Below are positions 1-7,871 of a stretch of 36,128 nt of DNA, piece after piece. Position 1 is the stretch's first letter, and each line of letters begins with the position of its first letter. Origin of the DNA: Lachnospiraceae bacterium. Its GTDB lineage: Bacteria; Bacillota; Clostridia; Lachnospirales; Lachnospiraceae. The position numbers and the translations under genes were made by a program. The stretch spans positions 1-36,128 of the forward strand of contig JAFVBO010000053.1 in assembly GCA_017479935.1 (NCBI GenBank), written 5' to 3'. The notes below the pieces were generated by a model. The model was given only the letters and a program-made list of their open reading frames with translations. It ran no database searches and had not been told where the DNA came from.

Positions 1-936
1 GCGTTACCACCCACTCGCCAAAGCTGTGGCCCGTCGCAGGGATCTCCTGCTCTTCCGTCTCACCGCATCCAGCACAGGTGCGCGTTTCTTTGCCATTTTC
101 CGTGCAGCTCGCCGCCTGCGTTACCACCCACTCGCCAAAGCTGTGGCCGGTCGCAAGGATTTCTTGCTCTTCCGTCTCGCCGCATCCAGCACAGGTGCGC
201 GTTTCCTTGCCATTTTCCGTGCAGCTTGCTGCCTGTGTTACTACCCACTCGCCAAAGCTGTGGCCCGTCGCAAGGATCTCCTGCTCTTCCGTAGCACCGC
301 ATCCAGCACAGGTCCGTGTTTCCTTGCCATTTTCCGTGCAGCTTGCTGCCTGCGTTACCACCCACTCGCCGAAGCTATGGCCCGTCGCAGCAATCTCCTG
401 CTCCTCCATCGCCTGGCAGGTTGTGCAAGTGCGGGTCTGCTTTCCAGCTTCCGTACAGCTTGCTGCCTTCGTCACCGTCCACTCGCCAAAGCTGTGGCCC
501 GTCGCAGCAATCTCCTGTTCTTCCGTCGCCTGGCAGGTTGCACAGGTCCGCGTCTGCTTTCCAGCTTCCGTACAGCTTGCCGCCTTCGTCACCGTCCACT
601 CGCCAAAGCTGTGGCCCGTCGCAGGGATCTCCTGCTCCTCCGTCGTCTGGCAGGTTGCGCAGGTACGCGTCTGCTTTCCAGCTTCCGTGCAGCTCGCTGC
701 CTTCGTCACCGTCCACTCGCCAAACTTGTGGCCCGTCGCGGGGATCGAGCGCTGCTCTTCGGCCTTGCAGTCGGAGCAGATACGCTTCTCCATGCCATCC
801 GACGTGCAGGTCGCCGCCGTCAGGGTTGTCCACTCGCCGAAGCTATGCACATGCTTTGCGATGCTTTCCTCGGCAATCACCATGCCGCAGTACTTACAGA
901 TCTGCTGCCGCAAACCTTCCTGCTCGGTCGTAGGCT
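1..936 (-). repeat. 117-bp in-frame tandem repeats (39 residues) in the L,D-transpeptidase
   Basis: Units begin near 1, 118, 235, 352, 469, 586 and 703 with an exact 117-bp step, plus a diverged copy at about 820-936. Two subtypes are visible. Units left of about 468 encode QAASCTENGKETRTC with CAGCG. Units from about 469 to 819 encode KAASCTEAGKQTRTC with CxTCQ. Near identity within each subtype implies recent block amplification. The array continues beyond the window. Confidence 0.93.
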
Positions 937-2773
937 CACGCGTAACTTTCCACTCGTAAACATGCTCACCGGTCGGAGGGATCACTTCCTCCTCCAGCCA
1001 CTCACCGCAGGTCTCACAGGTTCTCACGCGATACCCCGGCACCGTGCAGGTGGGCTCTGTTGTGACGATCCAGTATCCGTTGGCCAGATGTCCGTGATCC
1101 GGTCCCTCACCAGGCTTCTTCGGCCAGCCGTACACAACGACATTGTCACCCGGCTGAATATACTTATAAATTTCTTCCGCCATGTAATACGGCAGGTTGA
1201 CACATCCGTGAGAACCGTTGGCATAGCACTCCGTACCGCCAAACAGCGTTCTCCAGGTCGCATCATGCAGACCAATTCCACCGTTGAAAGGCATCCAGTA
1301 GTCAACCGGCGTCGCGTAGCCCGGTCCTCGAAGAATGGCCTTTTCCGTCTTATAGGCAAGCGTGTATACACCCGTAGGCGTCACCATGCCCTTCTTGATA
1401 TCGCCGGTCACGCAAGGTGCCGAAGCCTTCATCTCTTCGCCAACATAAAGATATACATACTGGTTGGTAAGGTCAACTTCCACATACGTATATGTATAGG
1501 GAGCATTCGGATTGGAAATCCGCGGCTTGGGTGCTTCCGGCTCCGGTTCGGGTTCGGGTTCAGGTTCCGGCTCAGGAGCCGGTTCGGTCTGCGGTTCCGT
1601 CTCGGGTTCGGTCTCCGGTTCCGGTTCAGGCTCCGGTTCAACCTCCGGAACATGAAGCGGAGCTACGTTGCCGTAACTGTCGAAAAACACCTGCAACGTC
1701 ATACTCTCAAAGTGATCGCCGCCATCGCTGCTGGCCGTCATCTCGATCGGCCGCATCGTCGCCTTGTCAATCACAAGCTCGGCCTTTCCTGTCGCGCCGG
1801 TAAAATCCCAGAAAGCGTTCATATCCCAGAAAGCGCCGGATCTGCCGATCAGCTCGGTGATCTTTTCATCCGAAAGCTCAGCCGTAAGGACATACGCTTT
1901 ATGCCCGTCCACGACGCGGATATCCGTATCGGTATACTCCGGCGCCGCAATCAGTGAACAAAAGTCTGCCATATTGGCCAGCGGCGTATCGGCAAGCGGC
2001 ACATTCTCCGCGTTCCATGAGCCGTTCACGGCCGTCCGCATGCTCACCATGTCGCCATCCTGCACCGCGTACTTCTCCACGCCTGCCATCGTGCCCGCTA
2101 TGCTGGTGATGCCGGAGCTGCGCACGACAGAAGGGGTGCGCGTCGCCTGAATCATCTTATCCAAAGCGGCCACGCGGGTCACGGGGTCGGTCGGTTCACC
2201 ATTTTCATCCACATTTTCGTACTCGACCGTGGAGACCACGTAATCGACCGCTCCGATAAAGGAGCTCTCCGCGTCCCAGGCTTCCCGCATGCCATCCAGA
2301 AGAAGTTCCGTATTGACTTCGGGAAGAACCGTTACTGCCACCTCTTTGTCCGTCCGGTTGCCAGCCCGGTCAAGTGCCGTCACCGTCAAAACGGCCGTGC
2401 CCGCTTCCTCAAAAGTATAGTGGACACAACCAGAAGGATTGACCTTCTGTGCCTCTCCATTTAAAATGACATTAGTGATGGAAAAACGCACCACGCCCCG
2501 ATCATCCGAAGCGCTCGCCCCCATGCTATCGGTTCCGTATTTTCCCTCTTTCAGCGAGAAAATCTCCCCCGCGCGGACAGAAAAACTCTCCGGCACCTCA
2601 ATTTCGGGCGCCGTCGTATCAGCCGCTTCCTGTACAAGCGCTGTTTCTTCCACGTTCCGGACAGCATTCATGGCATGGCTTTGGACAGCCGCGCCAGGCA
2701 ACATCATTCCAATCGTCAACGATAACGCTGAAAACATCGTCAGCGCCTGTTTTCGAAAATGGAATTCACTCAT
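1..2773 (-). CDS. Secreted L,D-transpeptidase (YkuD) with C-terminal Cys-rich tandem repeats, partial
   Basis: The gene starts at an ATG preceded by GGAGGGGG and stays open to the left edge, so the C-terminus is missing (924 codons visible). L,D-transpeptidases make 3-3 cross-links or anchor proteins in peptidoglycan outside the cell. Order of parts: a signal peptide (about residues 1-34, FRKQALTMFSALSLTIGMM then SHA), an Ig-like segment (about 45-125), an unassigned region, a Glu-Pro-rich spacer (about 374-416) that would span the wall, and the YkuD domain (about 425-552) with the catalytic SHGCVNLP motif near residue 520 and an upstream conserved His in GLHDATW. After residue 555 come repeats of the form FGEWxVTxAASCTExGKxTRTCxxC. 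These Cys-pair repeats resemble modules of Firmicute surface proteins; their ligand is unknown. The YkuD call is firm, the repeat function is not. Confidence 0.9.
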   Translation of the reverse strand, partial: MSEFHFRKQALTMFSALSLTIGMMLPGAAVQSHAMNAVRNVEETALVQEAADTTAPEIEVPESFSVRAGEIFSLKEGKYGTDSMGASASDDRGVVRFSITNVILNGEAQKVNPSGCVHYTFEEAGTAVLTVTALDRAGNRTDKEVAVTVLPEVNTELLLDGMREAWDAESSFIGAVDYVVSTVEYENVDENGEPTDPVTRVAALDKMIQATRTPSVVRSSGITSIAGTMAGVEKYAVQDGDMVSMRTAVNGSWNAENVPLADTPLANMADFCSLIAAPEYTDTDIRVVDGHKAYVLTAELSDEKITELIGRSGAFWDMNAFWDFTGATGKAELVIDKATMRPIEMTASSDGGDHFESMTLQVFFDSYGNVAPLHVPEVEPEPEPEPETEPETEPQTEPAPEPEPEPEPEPEPEAPKPRISNPNAPYTYTYVEVDLTNQYVYLYVGEEMKASAPCVTGDIKKGMVTPTGVYTLAYKTEKAILRGPGYATPVDYWMPFNGGIGLHDATWRTLFGGTECYANGSHGCVNLPYYMAEEIYKYIQPGDNVVVYGWPKKPGEGPDHGHLANGYWIVTTEPTCTVPGYRVRTCETCGEWLEEEVIPPTGEHVYEWKVTREPTTEQEGLRQQICKYCGMVIAEESIAKHVHSFGEWTTLTAATCTSDGMEKRICSDCKAEEQRSIPATGHKFGEWTVTKAASCTEAGKQTRTCATCQTTEEQEIPATGHSFGEWTVTKAASCTEAGKQTRTCATCQATEEQEIAATGHSFGEWTVTKAASCTEAGKQTRTCTTCQAMEEQEIAATGHSFGEWVVTQAASCTENGKETRTCAGCGATEEQEILATGHSFGEWVVTQAASCTENGKETRTCAGCGETEEQEILATGHSFGEWVVTQAASCTENGKETRTCAGCGETEEQEIPATGHSFGEWVVT

Positions 2774-2815
2774 AATACCCCCTCCTGTTCCTGCACGTTC
2801 GTGCAATATTCATTT

Positions 2816-2844
2816 AGTATACCACCAATTAGTCATATCCTCAA
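2816..2844 (-). promoter_or_regulatory. Sigma-A-type promoter of the L,D-transpeptidase gene
   Basis: Read on the minus strand: -35 TTGAGG (2844-2839), a 17-nt spacer, and an extended -10 TGGTATACT with the hexamer at 2821-2816. The start codon at 2773 lies about 43 nt downstream. A perfect small palindrome, TGCACG-AA-CGTGCA at 2792-2805, falls near the expected transcription start and could be an operator or a 5' hairpin. Confidence 0.6.
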
Positions 2845-2904
2845 GTTTTGAAATCTATCCGAATTCTATCATTTATGATTGCGGGAGCTGCGAAGCAATC
2901 CGTA

Positions 2905-2951
2905 GGGCGATATCATATAGTATGGCGCCGCATGGGTGTTTCATATCACCC
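2905..2951. repeat. GGGCGATATCAT-type palindromic repeat, copy 1
   Basis: Arms GGGCGATAT(CAT) at 2905-2916 and (C)ATATCACCC at 2942-2951 pair with one G:T wobble around a 25-nt loop. It lies 6 nt past the stop of the Mrr-type gene. The arm matches the elements at 4560-4657 and 7834-7871. It may be a mobile palindromic repeat and/or a 3'-end stabilising hairpin. Confidence 0.6.
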
Positions 2952-2956
2952 AAGAA

Positions 2957-4531
2957 CTACAGCATACTCGACGACGCCCGCTCCGAAAAAGCCAGGCGCA
3001 CCAGATCTTCCAGCTGCTTCCCATCGATCAGCATGACATCGTTCTTCTTCGCAAGGCTGATGGCGCTGTTCGTAAATGTGTTGTTGGTGACAACCACACT
3101 TCGGTTTCCTTCATAAAACCGCAGGGCCGCGGCCGCTTCCTGCACCGCCTTGTTTCCCACCGGCCGGTCATAGAATTTGGCCTGCACCACAAAGATGATG
3201 CCATTCTTCCGAAGCACCAGATCCGCCCCCTGATCCCCCGTCGTCCGGGTCAGATGGCTCTCATACCCCAACCTGGTAAAGATATAATTTAGGTATTGCT
3301 CAAATTCAACGCCGGAAGATAGCTGGCGAAAGGCATCCACATTCTGATTAAACAGATGCTCGCCCGAAAAATCGCCCTCCACAAAGCGCTCCCGCTCTGT
3401 GTTAAGGCGCGCGCGCCTGAGTTCCTCCGCAAAAGCGTCCGCCTCCTCCTTCTCGTCGATGGCAAAGCGAAACAATTCCGTATACGAAAGCCGCTCCGTA
3501 AGCAGCCGACCGATCGACCTCATGTAAAAGCGAGGAGCTTTGGGATGCGCAAAATCAAGCCCCGCCTGATTGCGGATGATCGCTTCCTTCATCCGATCAA
3601 TGTACACTTCCGGATGAACAATCCTTGTTTGGCCGTCCTCTGCCCGGCTTCCAGCTCCCGCTCTGACAGAATGGTTCTCCCGACTTCTTCTATCACGTCT
3701 TTCTTCCCCTATGGGCAGAATATCCTGCGCAAGCGGAAGAATCGAGTCATAATAACTCCCGTACAGGTGATCATTTCCCAGCAAAAGGACATAGGTTAAG
3801 AAAATCAAATATTCATTATGGCTTAAGATACGTCCGGTTTCCTCTGCAAAATGCAGCTCGTAGATGTCGTACGTCCTCTCCATCACCTGGGTGATGCTGC
3901 GATACTCCTCCATGGTATGGGAAAGCATCAGCAGAAATTCCGACGAAGCCGGAAGGCCCTGATAAATCTGCTCGATCTCCACAGCCTTGACTAACGCCAT
4001 CACGGTGAGCATGTACATCCCGTAGCACAACCACGGCGTGTCCGGGAGCTCTTCCTCCTCCCATTCTTCGTCATCCTCTTCCTTATAATAAGAGCAAAGG
4101 CCTTCCCAGTCCTGCCGGATCTTTTCCGTCAGTGCCAAGGCTGCCTGCCCAGATGACTCATTGCTCAGCATCTCCACTACATACAGGGCCGGCGCATCCG
4201 TCTGTTCCAAAAAATCCTGCAGATCCTCCAGAAATTCCTTCCGCTCCTGCCGAAAGCGCGGCCGCGGAATAGCAAGGAGTCTGGCGCTCTGCCGCTCCTC
4301 TGCCTTCTCCGTCTTGTGAAACGCATCCAGCACCGGGCCGGACAGGCCCTCCGTTTCCCAGTCGCGAAGGACTCGCTCGCAAGTTCGCCTCGTTTTTCGA
4401 ATATATTCATCCAGAAAGATTTCCGCATCCGGATCCTCCGGACCGGCAACCTGATTGTAATTCTCCGCCAGATTGGATATCAGACTGTCCCAGTACCAGA
4501 ACGCCTGACGAAACCGCTCCGTTCTTGTCAT
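2957..4531 (-). CDS. Mrr-type restriction endonuclease-fold protein, solitary
   Basis: A 524-residue protein; the start ATG follows GGGAGGAGAT. The C-terminal part (about residues 407-515) is a PD-(D/E)xK nuclease domain of the Mrr/restriction-endonuclease-like class: helix FEQYLNYIFTRLGY, then TGDQGADL (acidic residue near 437), then FVVQAKFY with the QxK catalytic pair near 450-452, then VVVTNNTFTNSAISLAKK and MLIDGKQL. Mrr family proteins cleave modified or foreign DNA (type IV restriction). The N-terminal 400 residues are helical and acidic and I do not recognise them; they may sense a target or partner. No methyltransferase or specificity subunit is adjacent, which suits a stand-alone type IV-like or defence nuclease, although DNA-repair roles exist for this fold. 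Confidence 0.75.
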   Translation of the reverse strand: MTRTERFRQAFWYWDSLISNLAENYNQVAGPEDPDAEIFLDEYIRKTRRTCERVLRDWETEGLSGPVLDAFHKTEKAEERQSARLLAIPRPRFRQERKEFLEDLQDFLEQTDAPALYVVEMLSNESSGQAALALTEKIRQDWEGLCSYYKEEDDEEWEEEELPDTPWLCYGMYMLTVMALVKAVEIEQIYQGLPASSEFLLMLSHTMEEYRSITQVMERTYDIYELHFAEETGRILSHNEYLIFLTYVLLLGNDHLYGSYYDSILPLAQDILPIGEERRDRRSRENHSVRAGAGSRAEDGQTRIVHPEVYIDRMKEAIIRNQAGLDFAHPKAPRFYMRSIGRLLTERLSYTELFRFAIDEKEEADAFAEELRRARLNTERERFVEGDFSGEHLFNQNVDAFRQLSSGVEFEQYLNYIFTRLGYESHLTRTTGDQGADLVLRKNGIIFVVQAKFYDRPVGNKAVQEAAAALRFYEGNRSVVVTNNTFTNSAISLAKKNDVMLIDGKQLEDLVRLAFSERASSSML

Positions 4532-4559
4532 ATCTCCTCCCGTTACGTAACTGCACCAT

Positions 4560-4657
4560 ATGATATCGCCCCTTACGCACAGCGTCGCTGATGCTTATGG
4601 TCTTCTTTGCGTGCAAGCACGCAAGAAGCCCTGCGCATCGCGACCGGGCGATATCAT
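4560..4657. repeat. GGGCGATATCAT-type palindromic repeat, copy 2 (98 bp)
   Basis: Perfect 12-bp terminal inverted repeats, ATGATATCGCCC (4560-4571) and GGGCGATATCAT (4646-4657), bound a 98-bp element. Inside is a second hairpin, CTTCTTTGCGTGC-AA-GCACGCAAGAAG (about 4603-4629). The right part, GCATCGCGACCGGGCGATATCAT, is identical to copy 3. The hemW stop codon lies within the right arm, so the element was fused to the gene end. Confidence 0.75.
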
Positions 4658-5892
4658 AATAAAAGCTCCGCAAACACCTCGTTGCTGACAGAAACACCTT
4701 CTTCCGTCAGGAAAAGCCGGTCACCCTCTTGTTTCAGATATCCCATTCGGATCAGTTTCTGCATGGATGCGCCATACTCCCGCTCCCAGCTTTCGCCAAA
4801 GCGCCGCTCAAACTCCGCCGCCGAAACGCCCTGCATCATGCGCAGTCCCAGAAAGAAAAACTCTTCCTTCTTCTCCTCCTCGGACAGGACCTCAGGCAGC
4901 TCCCGCACCAGTGCCGGCGCGCCATCCACCTCCAGATAGCGCTTCAAATCCCGGACGTTGGAAAAGCGCGTCCCCTCCATATAGGACGACGCGCCAAGCC
5001 CCAGCCCCAGGTACTCTACGCCGGTCCAGTAACCACAGTTGTGACGGCACGCATATCCCTCCCGGGCAAAATTGGATATTTCGTAGCGCCTGTATCCCGC
5101 CTTTCGCAGAAAATCGACGCCGTTCTCATACATCTCCCGTTCCTCCTCCTCCGAGGGAAGAAGAAGAGTTTCTTTCCCGGCCTCCCGGCGCTTCTCCTCA
5201 TCGCCGTACCGCTCGTAAAACAAAGTCCCCTCCTCCACAATCAGGCTGTAGGCGGAGATATGTTCCGGCGCCAGCGCCGTCACCTTTTCCAGGCACTCCC
5301 GGTAAGATTCCCAGGTCTGACCGGGAAGCGCACTCATCAGGTCTACATTGATATTGGTAAAGCCCGCTTTCCGGGCCAGCCGGTAGCTCTCCAGGAAGTC
5401 TTCATAGCTGTGGATTCTGCCTAAGAGCCGCAGCTCGTTTTCATGCACGGACTGAAGCCCCAGGCTAAGCCGGTTGATCCCGGCCCGCCGGTATCCCTCC
5501 AGTTTGTCCATCGTCAGCGTCCCCGGATTGGCCTCCAGCGAAATTTCCGCGTTCTCCGCAAACAAAAACGTCTCGCGGCAGGCCTTCATGATCCGTTCAA
5601 TCTGCCCGACTTCCAGAATCGAAGGTGTTCCGCCGCCGAAGAAAAGGGTGGAAACTGTGCGCTTCGCTAAAGAAGGCTCGTTCTCTCCCGATGCCCTGAT
5701 CACCCCGTGCAACGCCCGTTCCTTCATTTTGCCATCGCGCAGACTCTCTCCCGATTCCCTGATCTCCCGGCACAGCGCCTGCACGTATCTCTCCCTCACA
5801 TCCTCGGAGGCAGGTGCCGACAGAAAATCGCAGTACGCGCACTTGCGTACACAAAACGGGATATGGATATATAGTTCGAAATCCGGGATCAT
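4654..5892 (-). CDS. hemW: HemW-type radical SAM heme chaperone / coproporphyrinogen oxidase-like protein
   Basis: Radical SAM protein of the HemN/HemW family. From the chosen start MIPDFELYIHIPFC the protein is 412 residues. The cluster motif CVRKCAYC (CxxxCxxC) lies at residues 14-21, followed by the SAM-binding FFGGGTPS, EANPGT, NRLSLGLQS and LPGQTWESY, and HNCGYW as in HemW proteins. HemW is a cytoplasmic heme-binding chaperone rather than a true oxidase. An in-frame ATG at 5979 would add 29 residues and overlap lepA by 11 nt; I prefer 5892 because family homology starts there and GGGGGG lies just upstream. It lies directly downstream of lepA, a pairing common in Firmicutes. Its last codons run into a palindromic repeat. 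Confidence 0.92.
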   Translation of the reverse strand: MIPDFELYIHIPFCVRKCAYCDFLSAPASEDVRERYVQALCREIRESGESLRDGKMKERALHGVIRASGENEPSLAKRTVSTLFFGGGTPSILEVGQIERIMKACRETFLFAENAEISLEANPGTLTMDKLEGYRRAGINRLSLGLQSVHENELRLLGRIHSYEDFLESYRLARKAGFTNINVDLMSALPGQTWESYRECLEKVTALAPEHISAYSLIVEEGTLFYERYGDEEKRREAGKETLLLPSEEEEREMYENGVDFLRKAGYRRYEISNFAREGYACRHNCGYWTGVEYLGLGLGASSYMEGTRFSNVRDLKRYLEVDGAPALVRELPEVLSEEEKKEEFFFLGLRMMQGVSAAEFERRFGESWEREYGASMQKLIRMGYLKQEGDRLFLTEEGVSVSNEVFAELLL

Positions 5893-5968
5893 CCTTTCCC
5901 CCCATCCACTTTTCTGACATACGCACATCACAGTCGCTGCATGATCCGTTGTGTGGCTTTCTCCCGTT

Positions 5969-7780
5969 TTATTCCTCATCCAGCTTCAGGACGCTCATGA
6001 ATGCCTTCTGCGGGATTTCCACGTTGCCAATCTGGCGCATCCGCTTCTTGCCTTCCTTCTGCTTCTCCAAAAGCTTTCTCTTACGGCTGATATCGCCGCC
6101 GTAGCACTTCGCCAAAACATCCTTGCGCATGGCCTTCACGGTCTCGCGGGCGATGATCTTGCTGCCGATAGCCGCCTGAATCGGAATCTCAAACAGATGA
6201 CGAGGAATTTCATCCTTCAGCTTCTCGCACATCTTGCGGCCCCGCTCGTAGGCAGATTCCTCAAACACGATGAACGAAAGAGCATCCACTTCCTCTTTGT
6301 TGATTAAGATATCCAGCTTAACCAGCTTGCTCGGCACATAGCCCTTAATCTCATAATCGAAAGACGCATACCCACGGGAGCGGGACTTTAACGCGTCAAA
6401 GAAATCGTAGATGATCTCGTTTAACGGCAGCTCATACTTTAAAACGGCTCTGGTCTTCTCGATGTAATCGGTGCTGATGTACACGCCGCGCCGCTCCTGG
6501 CAAAGATTCATGATGGCTCCGATGTACTCAGTCGTCACCATGATTTCGGCGGACACCATCGGCTCCTCCATATGCTCGATTTCCGACGGATCCGGCATGT
6601 TGGACGGATTGGTCAGCTCCAGGCATTCCCCGTTCGTTTTGTAAATTTTGTAAACTACACCTGGTGCTGTTGTCACCAGGTCCAGATTGTACTCTCTCTC
6701 CAACCGCTCCTGGATGATCTCCAGATGCAGAAGGCCCAGGAAACCGCAGCGGAAGCCAAAGCCCAGCGCGATGGACGTCTCCGGCTCAAACTGCAGCGAG
6801 GCATCGTTCAGCTGCAGCTTCTCCAGCGCATCACGCAAATCGTTGTAGCGCGCGCCGTCCGCCGGATACAGACCGCAATACACCATGGGCGTCACCTTTT
6901 TATAGCCGGGAAGAGCCTTGTCACAAGGGTTCGCCGCGTCGGTCACCGTATCACCCACGCGCGTCTCCTTTAAGGTCTTGATGCTGGCGGTCAGATAGCC
7001 AACCATGCCGGCCGACAGCTCGTCACACGGGATAAACTGCCCGGCGCCAAAGGTGCCCACCTCCACGGTCTCAAACTCCGCCATCGTAGACATCAGGCGG
7101 ATGCGCGTTCCCTTCTTCACCGACCCGTCAAACACGCGGATAAACACGATAATGCCCTTGTACGAATCATACAGAGAGTCGAAAATCAGCGCTTTTAAGG
7201 GTGCCTGCGGATCTCCTTTCGGAGCCGGAATCTTCTGCACAATCTGCTCCAACACTTCTTCGATGTTGATGCCCTGCTTGGCGGAGATCAGCGGCGCATC
7301 GTGCGCCTCAATGCCAATCACGTCCTCGATCTCTTCGATGACGCGCTCCGGCTCCGCGCTGGGCAGGTCGATCTTATTGATGACCGGCATAATCTCCAGA
7401 TCGTGGTCCATCGCCAGGTACACGTTGGCGAGTGTCTGCGCCTCCACGCCCTGGGCAGCGTCCACCACCAGAATGGCGCCATCGCAGGCCGCCAGGCTTC
7501 GGGAAACCTCATAATTAAAGTCTACATGCCCGGGGGTATCAATCAGGTTTAAGATATACTCTTCCCCATCCTGAGCTTTATATACGGTACGGACAGCCTG
7601 GGACTTGATGGTAATGCCCCTCTCCCGCTCCAGGTCCATATTGTCCAGCACCTGCTCCTGCATCTCGCGGCTGGTGAGCAGACCGGTCTTCTCGATGATA
7701 CGGTCCGCCAGCGTGGATTTGCCGTGGTCAATGTGCGCGATTATGCAGAAATTGCGGATTTTCTTCTGGTCTATTGCCAT
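5969..7780 (-). CDS. lepA: Elongation factor 4 (back-translocating GTPase LepA)
   Basis: A full-length 603-residue LepA/EF4. GTPase motifs are AHIDHGKST (G1, about 15-23), DTPGHVDF (G3) and NKIDLPSA (G4). They are followed by EF-G-like domains II, III and V and the LepA-specific C-terminal domain ([45 protein letters not shown] region, about 540-585). LepA binds stalled ribosomes and affects translocation and initiation-complex assembly. The start at 7780 follows GGGAGGAAAC. hemW follows downstream; upstream is the TetM-like GTPase gene, with only a 64-bp gap that holds a palindromic repeat. Confidence 0.98.
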   Translation of the reverse strand: MAIDQKKIRNFCIIAHIDHGKSTLADRIIEKTGLLTSREMQEQVLDNMDLERERGITIKSQAVRTVYKAQDGEEYILNLIDTPGHVDFNYEVSRSLAACDGAILVVDAAQGVEAQTLANVYLAMDHDLEIMPVINKIDLPSAEPERVIEEIEDVIGIEAHDAPLISAKQGINIEEVLEQIVQKIPAPKGDPQAPLKALIFDSLYDSYKGIIVFIRVFDGSVKKGTRIRLMSTMAEFETVEVGTFGAGQFIPCDELSAGMVGYLTASIKTLKETRVGDTVTDAANPCDKALPGYKKVTPMVYCGLYPADGARYNDLRDALEKLQLNDASLQFEPETSIALGFGFRCGFLGLLHLEIIQERLEREYNLDLVTTAPGVVYKIYKTNGECLELTNPSNMPDPSEIEHMEEPMVSAEIMVTTEYIGAIMNLCQERRGVYISTDYIEKTRAVLKYELPLNEIIYDFFDALKSRSRGYASFDYEIKGYVPSKLVKLDILINKEEVDALSFIVFEESAYERGRKMCEKLKDEIPRHLFEIPIQAAIGSKIIARETVKAMRKDVLAKCYGGDISRKRKLLEKQKEGKKRMRQIGNVEIPQKAFMSVLKLDEE

Positions 7781-7833
7781 GTTTCCTCCCTGTCTCTTCT
7801 TACGTTTCTTCTTTTAATAATAAACACGCTATA

Positions 7834-7871
7834 GGATATCGCCCCTACGCATCGCGACCGGGCGATATCAT
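7834..7871. repeat. GGGCGATATCAT-type palindromic repeat, copy 3, overlapping a coding end
   Basis: Arms GGATATCGCCC (7834-7844) and GGGCGATATCAT (7860-7871) enclose a short loop, CTACGCATCGCGACC. The right half is identical to copy 2 over about 25 bp. The stop codon of the TetM-like gene (7845-7847) and its last nine codons lie in the element. Confidence 0.72.

Noticed and set aside
26-1957. Long plus-strand open frames across 26-2150
   Set aside because: They are antisense to the L,D-transpeptidase; Arg/Leu-rich low-complexity translation comes from the 117-bp repeats, with no ribosome site.
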